This document shows, in pieces, positions 59,266 to 64,000 of a DNA stretch of 64,000 nt. A program made the position numbers and the translations under genes. Below the pieces are notes generated by a model. The model was not told the origin of the DNA and made no database searches. It saw only the letters and a list, made by a program, of their open reading frames with translations. Every line of letters starts with the position of its first letter. The first letter of the stretch is position 1. Origin of the DNA: Candidatus Hydrogenisulfobacillus filiaventi (GTDB lineage: Bacteria > Bacillota > Sulfobacillia > Sulfobacillales > R501); NCBI GenBank assembly GCA_902809825.1, contig LR778114.1, positions 1,116,001 to 1,180,000 of the forward strand. The letters are read 5' to 3'.

Positions 59266-60012
59266 GTGCAGGACAAAAACCAGCGGCCGGGGGACGGGTC
59301 CCGTGAGGGGCAGGGTGCGGGATTCCCCGCCCCCGCCGCGGATACGGAAGTCAGTGCTGAAGTGGCGGCGCCGCCGGCGGGTGCGCGGGTAGCGGCGGTG
59401 GTGCCGGCCTACAACGAGGCGGAACATATCGGGGCGGTGCTGGCGGTCTTGCGGGCGGTGCCCGAGCTGTCGGAAGTGATCGTGGTCAGCGACGGGTCCA
59501 CCGACAACACCGCTGAGGTGGCGCGCGCCTATGGGGCCCGGGTGGTCGAGCTGCCCGAAAACCTGGGGAAGGGGGCGGCCATGAAGGCCGGGGCGGAAGA
59601 GGCCCGAGCCGATGTGATCGTCTTCCTGGACGCCGACCTGGTGGGGCTGACGCCCGCCCATGTGCGGGACCTGCTGGCACCGGTCCTGGCCGGGGAGACC
59701 GATGCCACCGTCGGCATCTTTGAAGGGGGACGGCCCAGCACCGACCTGGCGCAGGCCATGGCGCCCTTCCTCTCCGGGCAGCGGGCGGTGCGCCGGGAGA
59801 TCATGGCGCGGGTCGACCATCTTGACGAGGCCCGCTTCGGGGTGGAACTGAAGCTGCACCGGCAGCTCAAACGCATGGGCAAGGAACCCCGGGCGGTGAT
59901 CCTGAAGGACGTCACCCAGGTGCTGAAAGAGGAGAAAATGGGCCTGGTCAAAGGATTTGCGGCCCGCATGCGCATGTACTGGGAAATCCTGCGCGAGATC
60001 CCGCGCATGTAG
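59266..60012 (+). CDS. Family 2 glycosyltransferase
   Basis: A 248-residue GT-A glycosyltransferase: VAAVVPAYNEAEHIGAVLAV, VVSDGSTDNTAEVA, LGKGAAMKAG, and DXD motif FLDADLVG. A poly-charged, alanine-rich N-terminus of about 40 residues precedes it. C-terminal part (FGVELKLHRQLKRMGK) is like dolichol-phosphate-mannose or glucosyl-phosphoglycerate synthases; no membrane helices are evident. GTG 59266 follows AGGTGG; GTG 59257 is an alternative. Sugar donor unknown. Confidence 0.85.
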   Translation: MQDKNQRPGDGSREGQGAGFPAPAADTEVSAEVAAPPAGARVAAVVPAYNEAEHIGAVLAVLRAVPELSEVIVVSDGSTDNTAEVARAYGARVVELPENLGKGAAMKAGAEEARADVIVFLDADLVGLTPAHVRDLLAPVLAGETDATVGIFEGGRPSTDLAQAMAPFLSGQRAVRREIMARVDHLDEARFGVELKLHRQLKRMGKEPRAVILKDVTQVLKEEKMGLVKGFAARMRMYWEILREIPRM

Positions 60013-60039
60013 CCGGCCGCCGGAAAGGCGGGGAGAAAC

Positions 60040-62196
60040 GTGGCAGGGAGAGGCCCCCGGGAGTGGCGGCCGTGGGCGGGATGGGACGGCCCATCCCGGC
60101 CGGGGCTGGAGCCCCTGGTGGTCCGCCGCACGGCGGCCGGGGTGGAGGTGGAGTTTGCCGACCTCGGGCGGGTGAGCGCGGAGGAACGGGCGGCTCTCGC
60201 GGCGGGGCTGGCGCGGCGGTTGGGGGTACCGGTCACGGTATCGGAACGCCGCTGGCCGAGCGAGCCGCCGGAGCGGTTCCGGGTCCTGATGGCGGAAACG
60301 GGCGGGGCCCTGGGGGCGCTGCTGGCCGGGGCCTGGCAACCGGCCGCCAGCGGAGAGGGTTGGGACCTGGTCCTGCCCGGGGAGCCGGCGGCCAGCCTGT
60401 TCCGCCGCTGGGGCGGCCTCGAACGCCTGCAGGCGTATTGGCCTGACCTGCCCCCCTTGCAGGTAACGGTGGCGGTGCCGGCCCCGGCGCCGCCTCCGGA
60501 ACCGGTGACCCTGCCGGCCCCGGCCGTCCCGCCGGCCCCGGGCTGGCGGGCGGGCAAGGGCCGCGCCGACGGGCCCGTCCTGCCGCTGGCGGAGGTCCTG
60601 AGCCGTAACGGCGACAACGGGCCGGTGGTGGTAACCGGCACCGTGTTTGGGGTGACGGTGCGCAACGGCCGGGAAGGGGTGCGCCACGCCACTTTCGGGG
60701 TGGGAGCGGGCAACTCGGCCTTGAAGGCGCACCTGGTGCTGCGGACGGGGGAGGAGCCGCCGGAGGAGGGCAGCCAGGTCCGCCTCAAGGGGACGGTGGC
60801 ACCCGACCGTTTCTCCGGGGAGCCGACCCTGGAGGTGCGGGAGGGGCTGGCGGTGGCGGAGCCGGCCGCCCCCGCCGATGACGGCGCGCCGGAGCCGCGG
60901 GTGGAGCTGCACTGTCACACCAAAATGAGCGCCATGGACAGCGTCGCCGACCTGGAGGACCTGTTCCGCAAGGCGGCGCGGTTGGGGCATCCCGCCCTGG
61001 CTATTACCGACCATGCCGTGGCCCAGGCCTTTCCGGAAGCGGCTGCCCTAGGCCGCAAGTGGGGGGTGCGGCCGCTTTACGGGATCGAGGTCCACATGGT
61101 GGAGGACCAGCTGCCGGTGCTGACCGGCCCGCCGGCGGGCCTGCCGGAGGCGCCGGTGGTGGTGGTGGACCTGGAGACCACCGGCCTCACCCCCCGCACG
61201 CACGAGGCCATTGAAATCGGGGCGGTGAAGTTGGCCGGGGGGGAGGTCATCGACCGCTTTCACGCCCTGCTGCAGCCGGAGGGGCCCGTCTCCCGGGCCT
61301 CCCTCCAGATTACAGGGCTGACCGAACGGGAGCTGGAACGGGCCGAGCCGCCGGCCGAGGTGTGGGCGCGTTTCTTCGCCTTCGCCCGGGGCGCGGTGCT
61401 GGCCGCCCACAACGCCCCCTTCGACCTCGGCTTCATCCGGGCGGCGCACCGGCGTTACCAGGGCAGCAGTCTGGCCGTCCCCGTACTGGACACCCTGGTG
61501 CTGGCCCGGGCCCTGTTGCCCGACCTGAAAGGCTACGGGCTCGCCACCCTGACGGACCATTTCCGGGTGCCCCTGACCCGTCACCATCGCGCCCTGGCCG
61601 ACGCCGAGGCCACGGCCCTGGTGCTGCTGCGCCTGCTGGAAGGGCTGGCGGCGGCGGCCGGGCGTGAGGGCGACAGCTGGCGGGAGACGGACCTGCGGCG
61701 GCCCTGGCCCATGCCCTGGGCGGCGGGGCGGCCCGTGCCGGCGGTGCTGCTGGTCCGCCACCAGCACGGGCTGGAACAGTTGTACCGGTTGATCAGCCGC
61801 TCCCACCTGGAGACGTTCTACCGCGTGCCCCGGGTGCTGCGCAGCCAGGTGCAAGCCGGCCGGCAGGGGCCCGATCCCGACTGGCTGGTGGGGGCGCCGG
61901 TGCACGGGGGAACTGGCGGACCTGTTGTGGCGGGGGGCGGAAGCGGAGGAGTTCGCGGCCCGCGCCGCCGACTACGACTATTGGGAGGTAGCACCACCCG
62001 ACGCCCTGCGGCCGTGGCTGGAGGAGGCGCACCTGGCCCGCGAGGAGGCGGTGCGGGCGCTGTTGGAGGACCTCGTCGCCTGGGGGGAACGGCTGGGGAA
62101 GCCGGTGGTGGCGGTGGGGGACGTCCATTATGTGGAACCGGAGGACGCCATCGGACGGGAGATCCTGGCGGTCACCGCCAAGGGGGAGCTGCATGA
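60040..62196 (+). CDS. polC: DNA polymerase III PolC, N-terminal part up to frameshift
   Basis: Replicative polymerase of Firmicutes. Domains in order: N-terminal region (1-200), OB fold (VVVTGTVFGVTVRNG), PHP domain (VELHCHTKMSAMDSVADLED, ITDHAVAQAFPEAA) interrupted by the 3'-5' exonuclease (VVDLETTGLTP, HNAPFDLGFI, HHRALADAEAT). At 61906-61910 a run of five Gs puts the frame out: after VHG (residue 623) the read-through is low-complexity and stops at 62196. Dropping one G restores GELADLLWRGAE and full PolC. GTG 60040 follows GGGGAG. Confidence 0.93.
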   Translation: MAGRGPREWRPWAGWDGPSRPGLEPLVVRRTAAGVEVEFADLGRVSAEERAALAAGLARRLGVPVTVSERRWPSEPPERFRVLMAETGGALGALLAGAWQPAASGEGWDLVLPGEPAASLFRRWGGLERLQAYWPDLPPLQVTVAVPAPAPPPEPVTLPAPAVPPAPGWRAGKGRADGPVLPLAEVLSRNGDNGPVVVTGTVFGVTVRNGREGVRHATFGVGAGNSALKAHLVLRTGEEPPEEGSQVRLKGTVAPDRFSGEPTLEVREGLAVAEPAAPADDGAPEPRVELHCHTKMSAMDSVADLEDLFRKAARLGHPALAITDHAVAQAFPEAAALGRKWGVRPLYGIEVHMVEDQLPVLTGPPAGLPEAPVVVVDLETTGLTPRTHEAIEIGAVKLAGGEVIDRFHALLQPEGPVSRASLQITGLTERELERAEPPAEVWARFFAFARGAVLAAHNAPFDLGFIRAAHRRYQGSSLAVPVLDTLVLARALLPDLKGYGLATLTDHFRVPLTRHHRALADAEATALVLLRLLEGLAAAAGREGDSWRETDLRRPWPMPWAAGRPVPAVLLVRHQHGLEQLYRLISRSHLETFYRVPRVLRSQVQAGRQGPDPDWLVGAPVHGGTGGPVVAGGGSGGVRGPRRRLRLLGGSTTRRPAAVAGGGAPGPRGGGAGAVGGPRRLGGTAGEAGGGGGGRPLCGTGGRHRTGDPGGHRQGGAA

Positions 62197-64000
62197 CGCC
62201 GGGGCCGCGCTGCACTACCGCACCACCGGGGAAATGCTGGAGGCGTTCGCCTGGCTGGGCCCCGCCCGCCGGCAGGCCCTGGTGGTGGACAACCCGCGCC
62301 GGCTGGCGGAGGAGCTGGCGCCGGTCACCCCGGTGCCCGAGACGCTGAGCGCGCCCCGCCTGCCCGAGGCGGAATCGGTGGTCTCGGAGATGCCCTACGC
62401 CCGGGCCCGGGAATGGTATGGGGATCCCCTGCCCCCCCTGGTGCAGGAACGGCTGGACAAGGAGGTACAGGCCATCCTCCGGCATGGCTTCGCCAGCATT
62501 TATTACATCGCCCACCGTCTGGTCCGGAAGTCGCTGGAGGACGGCTACCTCGTGGGATCGCGCGGGTCGGTGGGCTCGTCCCTGGTGGCCACCCTGCTGT
62601 CCATCACCGAGGTCAATCCCCTGCCGCCCCATTACCGTTGTCCGGCCTGCCGTTTCACCGAGTTCGTGACCGACGGCCGCGTGGGGTCCGGCTACGACCT
62701 GCCTCCCCGGCCATGCCCCCGGTGCGGGACCGCGCTCATCGGCGACGGCCAGGACATCCCCTTCGAGACCTTCCTGGGCTTCGAGGGGGATAAGGTCCCC
62801 GACATCGACCTCAACTTTTCCGGTGAATACCAGCCCGAAATCCACCGCTACACGGAGGAGCTGTTCGGCCAGGGCAAGGTCTTCCGGGCCGGGACCATCG
62901 CCACGGTGGCCTCCCTGACCGCGTTCGGGCTGGTTAAGGCCTGGGCGCGGGAGACGGGACGGGACCTGCCGGCGACCACGGTGGAGTGGCTGGCGCGGCG
63001 GCTGGTCGGGGTGAAGCGGACCACCGGACAGCATCCCGGCGGGTTGATGATTGTGCCCCAGGAGGCCGACATCCACGCCTTTACCCCGGTGCAGCATCCA
63101 GCGGACGACCGCGAGGCGGATGTGGTCACCACCCACTTCGACTATCACGCCATCTCCAGCCGCCTGCTTAAGCTGGACCTGCTGGGCCATGACGACCCCA
63201 CCGCCATCCGCATGCTGGAACGGCTGACCGGCATCCCGCCCCGGGAGGTGCCGTTCCAGGATCCGGCCACCATGAGCCTTTTCTCGGGGGTGGAGGCGCT
63301 GGGGCTGTCCGATCCCGACCAGCTGGGCAGCTCGGTGGGATCGCTGGGCCTGCCGGAGTTCGGCACCCGCTTCGTACGGGGCATGCTGGAGGAGACCCGG
63401 CCCCGGACCTTTGCCGAGCTGGTCCGCATTTCGGGTCTCTCCCACGGCACCGAGGTGTGGGCCAATAACGCCCAGGAGCTCATCCGCCGCAAGGTGGCCG
63501 GGCTGTCGGAGGTGATCGCCACCCGCGACGACATCATGACCTACCTCATCAGCAAGGGGCTGCCGCCGCGGGAGGCCTTCGCCATTTCGGAGTCGGTCCG
63601 CAAGGGCAAGGGTCTCAAGCCCGAGCACATCGCGCGTATGCAGGAGCATGGGGTACCCGACTGGTACGTCGAATCGTGTCAGAAGATCAGCTACCTGTTC
63701 CCCAAGGCTCATGCCGCCGCCTACGTGATGATGGGCTGGCGTATCGCCTGGTTCAAGGTGCACCACCCCCTGGCCTTCTATGCCACCTATTTCTCGGTGC
63801 GGGCGGACGACTTTGAGCCGGAACCCTTTCTCGGCGGGGTACCCGCCATCAATGCGCGCCTGCAGGACATCGAGGCCAAGGGCAATGAAGCCACCGCCAA
63901 GGAACGCAGCCTGGTCACGGTGCTGGAGGTGGGCCGGGAGATGCTGCTGCGGGGCTTTCACTTCGAGCCGGTGGACCTGGAGCGGTCGGATGCCCGGCAG
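61910..64000 (+). CDS. polC: DNA polymerase III PolC, C-terminal part, runs off window
   Basis: Continuation of polC in the shifted frame, open from 61910 to the last base. It completes the PHP domain (GKPVVAVGDVHYVEPED), then the polymerase: palm with SRGSVGSSLVATLLSITEVN, the zinc finger CPACRFTEF and CPRCG, the catalytic aspartates VPDIDLNFSGEYQ, and KRTTGQHPGGLMIVP, HFDYHAISSRLLKLDLLGHD, KISYLFPKAHAAAYVMMGWR. The beta-binding end and C-terminus are beyond the window. No stop is found, so the gene is functional apart from the one-base shift. Confidence 0.93.

Noticed and set aside
62130-63171. Several short plus-strand frames within the end of polC
   Set aside because: They lie in alternative frames of the continuing PolC, whose polymerase motifs are contiguous from 61910 to the window end.
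1-64000. CRISPR array or defence system other than the IS607 TnpB
   Set aside because: No regularly spaced direct repeats and no Cas, restriction-modification or toxin-antitoxin genes were found.

Overview
This window looks like chromosomal DNA from a high-GC, endospore-forming member of the Firmicutes (Bacillota). Spore genes occur throughout: a ytfJ/GerW-like gene, spmA, spmB, spoIVA, two alpha/beta-type small acid-soluble spore proteins and a ytvI-like gene. The housekeeping order rpsB-tsf-pyrH-frr-uppS-cdsA-dxr-rseP-ispG-proS-polC and the cmk-plsC-S1-der-gpsA block are also typical of the phylum. Very high GC, many GTG/TTG starts, a short EF-Ts, an archaeal-type prolyl-tRNA synthetase and an archaeal-like short adenosylhomocysteinase suggest a deep, probably thermophilic lineage of the Sulfobacillus/Thermaerobacter kind. 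This placement is an inference.

Layout. 1-5.2 kb: the end of a ytfI-like gene, ytfJ, then an overlapping chain Ku - LigD ligase - LigD polymerase - SNF2 helicase (an end-joining repair cassette) and a rhodanese. 5.2-11.6 kb: a protein disulfide oxidoreductase, panC, spmA facing spmB, RidA, an rRNA pseudouridine synthase, nicotinate phosphoribosyltransferase and a SWIM-finger protein. 11.7-19.1 kb: a zinc-ribbon protein, aroH-cmk-plsC, S1, der-gpsA and spoIVA. 19.2-22.8 kb (minus strand): a peptide-type ABC binding protein and two permeases without ATPases. 22.9-24.8 kb: an IS607-family element with tnpB and a serine-recombinase tnpA. 24.9-28.3 kb: an unknown coiled-coil gene, tRNA-Pro(GGG), a CorA-like transporter, a class III aminotransferase and an SRPBCC protein. 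28.5-34 kb: speD, ndk, a phosphoesterase, then a phosphorylase, an AhcY-like enzyme and an MTA/SAH deaminase that together suggest a deamination-first route for salvaging SAM by-products. 34-48.7 kb: a histidine phosphatase, DinG, surE, SASPs, two apparently inactive wall-enzyme homologues, NUDIX, a TPR lipoprotein, miaB and a split KdpD/KdpE system. 48.8-64 kb: the translation, isoprenoid and envelope operon ending in a polC that runs off the window.

Three genes carry reading-frame breaks (ligD at about 2290, tnpA at about 24740, polC at about 61908). Some may be sequencing indels, so frame-dependent claims there should be read with care. No CRISPR array, rRNA, prophage or replication origin was seen, and no stretch longer than 300 bases lacks a gene.
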